A stretch of DNA of 64,000 nucleotides from Rhabditoides inermis (lineage: Eukaryota; Nematoda; Chromadorea; Rhabditida; Rhabditidae). Both the position numbers and the translations under genes were made by a program. A model generated the notes under the pieces. It saw only the letters and a list, made by a program, of their open reading frames with translations. It made no database searches and was not told the origin of the DNA. Shown one piece after another: positions 55,217 to 64,000 of the stretch (position 1 is the stretch's first letter; each line of letters begins with the position of its first letter). The DNA is taken from contig CAWZYM010000205.1 in the NCBI GenBank assembly GCA_963966185.1, positions 428,501 to 492,500 of the forward strand, written 5' to 3'.

Positions 55217-58200
55217 CTACATGCGGCTCTCTCCGAGCTCATCGTCAGACGAAGAGCGACTGGCGCGCGCGTTGAAAGAGTTGTAGGCGAGGCGCTTAGA
55301 CTCACGAATAGCCATCTCCTGAACACGACAAATCGTAAAACTCGTAACACGTGAAGTGTATGAGAAAAAAGAGTTGTTAGTAACAACTCTTTTTTTCTCA
55401 TACAGTTCACGATTCACAACAGTCTCTTTCGAGCAGCTTTGTGGTAGTGAAAAATTGTTTCGCTAACTGTTATCCAAAACAGGGCAAACATGTGATATGT
55501 GTTGTAGACCCGTCCAGCTACATTGTAGAGTGTCAGCGGATCTGCTATATCGCATCTGTCGAATTGAATATGCTACTACAGCTACAGTGCTACAGAAATG
55601 TGCACCAGCCGGCCCCACCTTCAACTCGCGTCGCATCTCCTTGTCAGCCTGCTCCTGCATCGCCTGCACCTCTTCGTCAGTCTGCAGCAACAGCTGGTCA
55701 GCAGATCTCTCCTGAAAGGCGTGGTCAGAGGGGGCGTGGTCAGGAGGGGGCGTGGTCAGCGGGGGGCGGACCTGGATCTTCCGGTGCTTGGCCATCATTT
55801 CCAGCTCGTCAATCATGAAGGCGAGCGAATTGTGCGAGATGCGCGAATGCTCGTACGGGTACGGCATCATCTGCAGGAGTGAAGTCATCAGAGTTCATCC
55901 ACTAACCCTTTTCACCAGTGCATTGTAGTGGCATTCGCATCGTGAATTATAGGAAACATGAGTCAAACTCAATTGCACACAAAATTGCACACAGTACTTA
56001 CCGTTATCACACACAGTACCCTTTTTTATAGTAACCCTACAGAATTTCTTAACGCTCCAAACTACAGTCACCCTACAGTATGCCTAAACGCACCAGACTA
56101 CAGCAACCCTACAGTATGCCTAGCGACGCACCATCGAACCGCGGGGCACGGGGAACGGGTGGATGTCGGACACCTCCTGGGCGGCGGGGCGAATCCGCGG
56201 CACCCCGGCAGGGAACAGCTCCTGGTCGAACAGCAGCGACTGAAACGAGAGCGAGTTTTTTTAACTGCTAAATGACACGGTGCGGTCAGCCCCTTCAAAA
56301 CGACTTCGAAACACGACCAAACAGTGTGTTCCGAAGGCGTTTTGAAGGGGCTGTTTCGAAGAGACTGACCACACCTTGAAAGGAGAGAGAGTTTTTGTTT
56401 TAGTGCTAAATGACACTCTCTAGCTGAACTCGCTGATACTGCATACAGTTCGTTTCGCCCATAGAAAAATCGAATATTACGCTACGACCGACTCCGCCAA
56501 ATCAGGCCACATTTCGTGTTTCGGATGAGCTTCCATTTCGAAAGCGACACGAAATTTTGAAGCGCTAATAAAAGATGTCAAAACAGGCCAAGAAATGAGA
56601 GAGGGGTTTTCGACAAGAGCGTTATTTTAGGAAACTCGTTACGATTTAACGGTGACTGCGGAAACTGCGAACCAACTGTGTCCAGTCCACTTATCATCTA
56701 CAGTAACCCAACTCCCGACTACCGTACTCCCACACACCCACTCACCACACTCCTCCTCATCTCACCGCCGTGGAACGAGACGTTGCTGTGGTAGCGAATC
56801 GTGAGCTGCGCGTGCGGTCGGTCGCGCATCGTCGCGTAGATCGTAGACAGGTACCTCAATTAGGCATACGGTAAGCGGATACCGTAATCTCGGTTCATGA
56901 ATCATGATGAAACGGGATTTTGGATAAGGAGTACTGTAACACCATGATTTAGGAGTGCCCCACCGACCGGTACCTCAATTAGTCATATGGTAAATACGGA
57001 ATACGGTAACCATATAAATACCTCAAGGAGTACGGTAACACCCTCAGTACAGTATTCGTTCACTTACGAGAAGGGGTGGACAATGGTGCGCCTCTCGATT
57101 TCGAGAAACTCACGAGCAGACATCATCGTGCGTTCCAGCGGCTGAAATGCAGGCAGATGAATCTCCGCCCACTAAAGTCCATTCCATTGGTCAGACTCCG
57201 CCCACTCAAGTTCCTCCCATTTATCAGATTCTGCCCACTCAAGCGTATCTCATTGTTCAGACTCCGCCCACTCAAGTTCCTCCAACCGGTCAGACTCCGC
57301 CAACTGCTCAATGACACTCACTAGCAGTACCCGATACAGTACGTCTCGCCCCTAGCTGAATCGCACAGTAATCTACGATAGACTCCGCCCACTCTAGCCC
57401 CGCCCTCTCCACCTCATCATCGTTGCGGCGATAGGCGCACGTGACGTACACATCTTCCACCGACACGTCCCTGTTCGTATCCTTGTTCTTGAACAAAACC
57501 TGAAATTATTGAAATGACACAAATACAGTAACCCAGTAACATCTACAGTATCCCTCCACTCACCGAGATAAGGTACTTGAAGGTCATCTGGGCATTGCGC
57601 ACCTCGAGACGAATCATCGACGCCCTCTGCGGCACGTTCGTCGGCGGCGCGAGCAGCAGCTGAAACAGGGGGCGGGGCTAGAGTGGGCGGAGCGTGGCCA
57701 CACACTCACGTCGATCAGCTCTCCCACGCGCTTGTTGGAGAGGTAGTGCGAGAGGCGCAAAACGCGCGGCCGCTCCTCCAGAGCCACCATAGCGCGCAGC
57801 AGGCGCCACAGCTTCTGAAACGACCGTTGTCAGGCGCTCCGCCCACACAGGTCCCGCCCCCTGACCTGCTCGTCGAACTTCCTGGAGACGTGCAGAGTGA
57901 CCGTGTCCTCCTGCTCGTCTATGTACTTTTCGAAGAACTCGGCGCGGAAAGCAGGGTCGTCGAACCTGAAGGTGCACCAAGTTTATATATCTTCAAATCA
58001 AGTTATATATCTTCGAATCATGGATCCAGCGGCAAGACCAATCCAATTATATAACCTGTTACATCTGTCTTCGATTCTGGAAGTAACTACTATGATATCT
58101 TCGAAACACATTTCCAGAACAATTTGTGGGTGATTTGAAAAAGGTACGGTACACCATAGTCTACGAGTAGAACTAACCATGAACAAAACAATGTAACGAT

Positions 58201-59762
58201 GAATAATTGATGTTAGAGTTATGATCACATAATGCGATACCGGATAAATGTATTGAATTGATGTAACCTGCACCCACTTGTCGACCGCGTCGTGCATGTA
58301 GGCGTCGTTCTCCTTGAAGAGCATCTCCTGGATGTGTCTCGGATGGCGGGCGCGCCTGTGGCCCTGCGCCAAGTCGGCATACTTGCGGAAGGGCGTGGGC
58401 GGACGCTGCACCTAATAATAATAATATTTATCAATTGTACATTAAATACAATCATTACGCTAGAACAAGGTGGAACACAATCTGGAAAATATGTGAATTA
58501 TAAAAATAAGGAATAAGTTACAATGCGATGTTACAATGCACCTCTCGCTGGCTGTCGTAAGAGGGCAGATGGCTGAGCAACGACTCGAGACTCTTCGGCT
58601 CCTCCTCGTAGGAAGACGCCTCGCTGACGGGAGGGGCAGACGGGATAGGCAACTCGAGCAGCGCCTTGCGAGACAGCTGAACTGGTTGTTAGTTAGAACG
58701 ATCAATCGCTCAGGTGAAACCCCACTACTAATGCCTAGAGACTATCTAGTCCACTGAGGCAAAACAGCAACTGTCCTATACAGTATACTAAGTACCTTGT
58801 CGCCTAGTTTTCTAGTAGAACAGTTCAGGATAGCATTGTGCGGTCACATATCGATCGCTCAGCGATCGATATTTGACCATCGCCCCACTCACGCGCGAGC
58901 GGGGCGGAGACAGGCCGATAGAGTCGGCCAGCGACTCCAAGTCGTCCGCGATACCACGCGCGCTCTCGATCTAAAGTACAGTAACCAGTTACCGTATCCA
59001 GTTAGTCATCGTCTACAACAACTAGTATACAGTATACTCAAGACCACTCCCGTTCTAAAGTACAGTTTCCAGTAGCCCTGTCTACAGTATCCAGTTAGTC
59101 AAGTACAGTACCCCAGCCTACAGTACCCACCCACCCTCTCCTCGTCAGTGTCCTCGTACATCTCCACAGAAATTTCGGAGAGGGCGTCGTCGCAGCCGCG
59201 ATAGTTGGAAAGGGCGAGCTCGTCCAGCTCCACTCCCACCGACCGGCGCGCAATCTGCAAATCGATAAATCAATAATCAATCAATAAACGAACCTCGACG
59301 CTCTCCCCGTCAACGTCCATGAAAGGAGCAGTGTCGTTCAGCGCGTCGCGCATCTCGACAGGCATCTAGAATCAACATCGATCGATAAGCAATCGATAAT
59401 GCCGATCGATCCACGCACCTCGTAGTTTTCGTACTGAGGAATGGGGCCGAGGACGGGGATCTGGAAAAGAAGTCGATGAATCAATCGATAAAGGACGGAT
59501 GTACCTCGTTCTCGTCCTCCTCCTCGTCTCCGTACTGCGGGCTGAGACAAAAGACCGGAAGCTGAAAATCGATAATCAGTGCAAAATCAATATTCAATCA
59601 ATACGCGAAAGATCGGTGAACCTCGTCCTCGTCTCCACTGCGAAACGATGTATTGAGCAGATCTTCCACCTGGAGAGACACCTGCAATATAATCGATAAT
59701 CAATCAATATAATTGACTTGACGGTTATCACTCGCCTCGCCTTGCTGGGAGTTGTCGGCCAT
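55217..59762 (-). CDS. Uncharacterised protein P1, paralogue of P2
   Basis: Nineteen exons sum to exactly 574 codons: 59,762-59,718; 59,681-59,622; 59,561-59,505; 59,460-59,419; 59,365-59,294; 59,254-59,135; 58,970-58,893; 58,676-58,542; 58,411-58,272; 57,965-57,866; 57,814-57,710; 57,659-57,564; 57,499-57,413; 57,141-57,068; 56,854-56,746; 56,239-56,132; 55,870-55,772; 55,711-55,619; 55,318-55,217 (TAG). The N-terminal 220 residues are acidic (MADNSQQGEASDNRQ). The core has TVTLHVSRKFDEQ, IRLEVRNAQMTFKYLISVLF and LTIRYHSNVSFHGGEM, matching P2 block by block; a C-terminal coiled-coil-like stretch (TDEEVQAMQEQADKEMRREL) and SRSSSDDELGESRM end it. Exon 9 keeps phase only with a GC donor (GT/GCAGGT at 58,271), in the same phase as P2. 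No enzyme motif or membrane segment. Family not recognised. Confidence 0.8.
56282..56372. mobile_element. Small MITE, family GCGGTCAGTCTC
   Basis: GCGGTCAGCCCCTTCAAAAC at the left and GAAGAGACTGACCAC at the right. The interior is also partly palindromic (CGTTTTGAAGGGGCTG). It lies in the intron between exons 15 and 16 of P1. Confidence 0.7.
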
Positions 59763-60128
59763 ACTGCCAGCGATTACCTGTAAGTACGGAAAGGTAAACA
59801 ACAGGTAAAGTAAATAAACAATAACAATTCGAAGAACGGAAGAAAGGTCGAGAGATAGTAGAGCGAACGGGCGAGGGTCAGTCGAGTGCACACAATCTGG
59901 CGGGAGAAGGCTGTGAGAAAGGGGCGGGGCATGGGAAACGCGCGGGAAACCGCGATCGATCTACTCGGTCTGATCTACACGGCGCGGGAAATTTGAAATC
60001 GTGGTCGAGATGGTTACGCATTTTAGCAATCGTGAGGAAAATTTCCGCGAAAGTTTTCGTTCAAGAAGAAACATGCATGAGACTTGATGGTATCGAGGTT
60101 ATCAAAAGCCATCATTCCCCGTCGTTCT
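59763..60128. promoter_or_regulatory. Shared upstream region of divergent P1 and flippase genes
   Basis: About 366 bp separate the two start codons, so both promoters must lie here unless there are distant leader exons. It contains AAGGGGCGGGGC (59,919-59,930), a GC-box-like sequence. No TATA box is obvious. An in-frame ATG upstream (60,084) could extend the flippase N-terminus. Confidence 0.45.
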
Positions 60129-61702
60129 ATGTCCCCCAGTGGCGGCGGCGGCGGCGCTGGACCGCCCCGATTCCTCCTCGCAGCGGGGAGGGCGATCGCG
60201 CGAGTGGCCAGATGCATCGTGGGTGGTTCACCTGTACCTTTGAGAGTGATGGTGGAGTGCTCTCGTTCACCTTGTTTCTTGCTGTTCAACGTTCACCTTG
60301 TTTCTTGCTGTTCAATGTGGTCTTTCCATCCTCCAACCGGAATGTTTTGCTTGAATCTGAATCCTCTCCACGACGCAGTCATCGCCGTTCGCTACCCTGC
60401 TGCTTCCATCTGTCATCTCCAGTCATATTTCGAGTCGCTAGGGGTGTTGTCACTGCAGTCTGAATCATCTTCCGGCAACAAAATCTCTCTGTCACCCCCC
60501 TCCCCTTCCAGTCTCATCTCACCGACCCGATCTCACGTCTCTTCGATGAGAAACCACTCGGCGTACAGTCACTCAGAGTCGGCGAGACCATTCCCAAACA
60601 GCGCAACCACATTCGAACCGCCAGGTAACTGGGTTACGGTAGATTACAGTAATCCTAATTGTTACCTACAGATACACGTGGTACTCGTGTCTGCCGCACT
60701 TTCTCTACCTGCAGTTCAAGGAGTTTGCCAACATGTTCTTTCTCGTGCTCTCCATCGTGCAGGTAGCCGATGATGAATCGATCAATCGATAATCGATCGA
60801 TATTCAGATCTTCCCCGGCATGTCGCCGTTCGGCCAGCAGGCGACTCTCATTCCTCTCTGCGGCATACTCCTCATATCCGCCGCTAGGGAGTTCTACGAG
60901 GATACGGTAGGGTGAATTTGGGTTACTGTATTGTGAATTTGCATACTGTAGAAACGGCGAGTGACGGATCGGAAGATCAACCATCAGCAGAGTCGGGTGT
61001 ACAGAAAGGGAGAGTGGGTGGATGTGAACTGGAGTCAGGTGAGAGAGAGAGAGAGAGAGAGAGAGGGGAGAGAGGGAGGGAGAAAGAGAGAGAGAGGAGA
61101 AGAGAGGAGAGAGAGAGAGGGAAAGAGAGATAGAGAGGAGAGCGAGAGGGAGAGAGAGGAGAGAGAGAGAGGGGGGAACAGAGAGGAGACTCCAGCTCGT
61201 CGTTGGAGACATCGTGGAAGTGAAGAGGGACGAGGCGTTTCCCGCCGACATTGTCCTGCTCGCGTCTGCAGGTGATTCCACGATTTTTTTTATAATCTAC
61301 GAAAAAACGCAACAATTAAAGTAGCGGTCAGTCTCTGCAAACTACATCGAATTGCATTCAAATTACTCCCGATATGATAGCAACGGCTTCGAATTACTTC
61401 GGCAATGTATTCGGAGAGACTGACCGCGGAAACAAGATCAGAAGTTTCGAATAATGTCAATAATTTTTAGTATAATATAAATTAACAACTCTAATATAAA
61501 TTTTTAAATAATTCGAATAATAATTTCTATTCACAGGCGAGTCCGGCTCGGCCTACATTGCCACGCTGAACATTGACGGCGAGAGCAACCTGAAGATACG
61601 ACAGTGCCTCGCCGAGACATCGCACTGGACGAGGGAGGACGTGGAGGTTCTCTCTCTCTCTCTCTCTCTCTCCCTTCCTCTCTCTCCCTTCCTCTTTTTC
61701 CC

Positions 61703-61743
<41 letters not shown>

Positions 61744-62056
61744 CTCTTCTCTCCCCCTCTCCCTCTCAACTCTCTCATCCAGAGATTCGTGGACTGCGGC
61801 GCTTGTCTGGACTGGGACGCGCCGAACCGCCGTGTGTACGAGTTCGACGGCACCCTCTCGCTGCCACACGACATGGTCCGCACCAGCCCCGGAACCACCA
61901 GGGACACCATGGAGAAGACGAGGAGATGCGCACTCAGTCAGTCTAGTTTCCATACCATCCCTCTCTCCCTACTTACCTTCTTCTCTTCCTCTCTCCTTTC
62001 CTCCCTCCCTGCCGGAAGCGATAAAAAGATAAAGAGAGAGAAAGAGATAGAGAGAA

Positions 62057-62089
<33 letters not shown>

Positions 62090-62227
62090 GAGAGAGAAAG
62101 AGAGAAAAGGAAGAGAGACATGCCTCTCTCTAGTCTCTCTAGCTCCTCTCTCTAGCTCCCCTGCCCTTCCTCTCTTCCTTTTCTCCTTTCTCCTTCTCTC
62201 CCTTCCTTCCTCTCCCTACCTCCTGAA

Positions 62228-62258
<31 letters not shown>

Positions 62259-63104
62259 AAGAAAGAAAGAAAGAAAGAGACATGTTCCGTTCTGCAGGCC
62301 CCGCCCAGCTGCTGCTTCGCGGCGCGCGCCTCAAGAACACGCCCTTCATACTGGGAATCGTCGTGTACGCCGGCAAGCACACCAAGATACAAATGTCCTC
62401 CAAGCGCAACATCATCAAGCGGTACGGTGGCATACTGTACTTTGAAACTCTAATGATGGATGTACTTTATTGTACTGATGGATGTACTAAGGGATACTGT
62501 ACTTTGAAACTCTAACTGATGTATGTACTTGTATTGGATGTACTGATGGATGTACTTTGGCATACTGAACTTTGAAACTATACTGATGAATGTAGTTGTA
62601 TTGGATGTACTGATGTATGTACTGATGGATGTACTGTGGCATACTGTACTTTGAAATGCGGATTACTGTACCTACCGTATACCTAGTGGTCGCGTGCCGG
62701 TGCTGCTCAACAACATGATGACGCTGATGTTTGGCGCGCTGCTCATCGTCTCGATCAGCATGGCATGGGTGAGGGGGCGAGGCTAGAGTGGGCGGGGCAT
62801 ATGAGGTATTCAGGTGAATGCGATCTTCTCGTCGCCCTCGTTTGAGCACACCGCACTCGGCGCGTTTGAGAAGAAACGTGGGTTGTTTTGTTGTTTACTT
62901 GTTTGTTTACTTGTTTCTTTACTTGTTTCTTTACTTGTTTCTTTACTTGTTCACATTCAGCCATGTTCGCGTCCTTCTTCGGCTATCTCGTTCTGTTCAA
63001 CGGCCTCCTGCCCATCTCTCTCTATCTCACCATGGATGTGGTTTACACCGTACAAGCCATGTTTATCCAAGGGGTGAAAATCTCTCTCTCTCCTCTCTCT
63101 TCCT

Positions 63105-63150
<46 letters not shown>

Positions 63151-63161
63151 CTCTCTCCCTC

Positions 63162-63208
<47 letters not shown>

Positions 63209-63444
63209 ATTTTCTATTTCTCTTACTTCGTTAGGACCTCGAGCTCAAAGTGCCCGGAAAAGAGAAGCCAGAAGTGCGCACAGCGTCTCTCAATTCACAG
63301 CTCGGACAGGTAATGCACTTCTCTAGGATTACTGTACTTTATATTTTCTTAGGTCGAGTACATTCTATCCGACAAGACGGGCACTCTCACACAGAACATT
63401 ATGGAATTCAAACAGTGCTCGGTGGGAGGAGTCAAATACGGTAC

Positions 63445-63489
<45 letters not shown>

Positions 63490-64000
63490 TTTCTCTCTCT
63501 CTATTTCTTCATTCCAGGTAATCGCAAGAAGCACTCCTCGGCATCTTTCCGCCCGAGGAAACTTCTCGAGGATTTGGAGTCGGACGAAATGGTTGCGAAA
63601 TATCGATTACTTGATTAACATGTATCGACTTTTAGAAGAACGCTTCGTACATTCGCGACCTTCTCGTCACGTGCGCCGTGTGTCACACTGTGGTCATCGA
63701 TAAGGTATACGGTACTTTGAAATCATACGGTACTTTGAAATGACTACCGTACCCTCACAGGACTGCAACGAAGAGGAGCCGGTGTACCACGCCAGCTCGC
63801 CAGGTATAGCCAAGCCCCGCCTCTCATAGCCCCGCCCCCTTTCAGATGAAGGTGCTTTGGTGAAGTTCGCGCGCCGCGCGGGTTTCACATTCCTGCGGCG
63901 GACACCGGATTCGGTGACGATCCGGGTAGCGAGGAGGGAAGGGTCGAGTGAGGAGACATACAAGCTCATGCATGTGCTGGCATTCAACAATGTCCGAAAG
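60129..64000 (+). CDS. P4-type ATPase (phospholipid flippase), N-terminal part
   Basis: Eighteen exons in phase, cut by the window end: 60,129-60,218; 60,512-60,624; 60,672-60,762; 60,808-60,906; 60,952-61,038; 61,196-61,271; 61,537-61,646; 61,783-61,936; 62,298-62,421; 62,687-62,768; 62,814-62,877; 62,961-63,073; 63,235-63,309; 63,353-63,440; 63,518-63,591; 63,636-63,704; 63,761-63,803; from 63,846. That gives 569 codons. Membrane helices 1-2 ([32 protein letters not shown]), actuator domain with [10 protein letters not shown] (usually DGET), helices 3-4 with PISLYLTMD, the phosphorylated aspartate in DKTGTLTQN, and the nucleotide-binding [15 protein letters not shown] are all in family order. 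P4-ATPases move aminophospholipids to the cytosolic leaflet, usually with a CDC50 partner, not seen here. Four introns are only 43-45 bases. The subclass is not assigned. Confidence 0.95.
61324..61426. mobile_element. Small MITE, family GCGGTCAGTCTC
   Basis: Ends GCGGTCAGTCTCTGCAAAC and CGGAGAGACTGACCGC are inverted repeats; the 70-bp interior repeats TTCGAATTAC-like motifs. It sits in a flippase intron (61,272-61,536). Confidence 0.75.
61647..61740. repeat. CT-rich intronic tracts in flippase gene
   Basis: CT dinucleotide and CTTCCTCT runs start directly at the donor; similar CT or GA tracts occupy introns at 61,039-61,180, 62,020-62,290, 63,074-63,230 and 63,441-63,500. Open frames over them are artefacts. 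Confidence 0.9.

Noticed and set aside
61527..61953. 127- and 140-codon minus-strand frames opposite the flippase exons
   Set aside because: They are antisense shadows of real exons plus a CT repeat.

Overview
The window is eukaryotic nuclear DNA and looks like a nematode. The coding exons are short. Many introns are only 41-45 bases, with T-rich 3' splice sites ending in TTTCAG or TTGCAG, and two introns appear to use GC instead of GT as donor. One gene carries three six-cysteine ShKT domains of the kind common in nematodes, and another a Lustrin-type cysteine-rich domain. The clade cannot be fixed from the sequence alone.

Layout. Bases 1-13,800 are almost entirely repeats: a 167-bp tandem duplication, a 1.3-kb polypurine tract, broken non-LTR reverse transcriptase copies in a nested palindrome, foldback elements whose arms look like tRNA genes, a truncated membrane-protein gene (8.0-8.6 kb), and a stub of a zinc-finger gene. 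Bases 13,800-29,700 hold a duplicated C2H2-like zinc-finger gene: copy A on the minus strand (14.4-19.3 kb), and copies B (21.8-23.6 kb) and C (23.8-29.7 kb) on the plus strand. A and B form an inverted duplication, and a small unrecognised plus-strand gene (19.8-20.7 kb) lies between them. Copy A is open throughout but lacks the N-terminal exons; copy C has those exons but carries two frameshifting deletions.

Bases 30,700-64,000 are gene-dense. In order: an OSGIN-family FAD oxidoreductase-like gene (+, 12 exons); a secreted triple-ShKT protein (-, 5 exons); a Lustrin-type cysteine-rich protein (+, 5' end not found); two tandem paralogues of a family I do not recognise, P2 (-, 14 exons, 445 aa) and P1 (-, 19 exons, 573 aa); and the N-terminal 569 codons of a P4-type ATPase (phospholipid flippase, +), cut by the window edge. 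A lysine/glutamate-rich gene with one membrane segment lies antisense inside a 3-kb intron of P2. P1 and the flippase are divergent, with about 370 bp between their start codons.

I see no functional pathway linking these genes. The most unusual signals are the P1/P2 family with matching intron phases, the antisense gene nested inside P2, the tRNA-armed foldback elements, and the inverted-duplicated zinc-finger cluster. Exon borders were placed by reading splice sites and checking that phases add up. Function calls rest on remembered family motifs, not on database searches.
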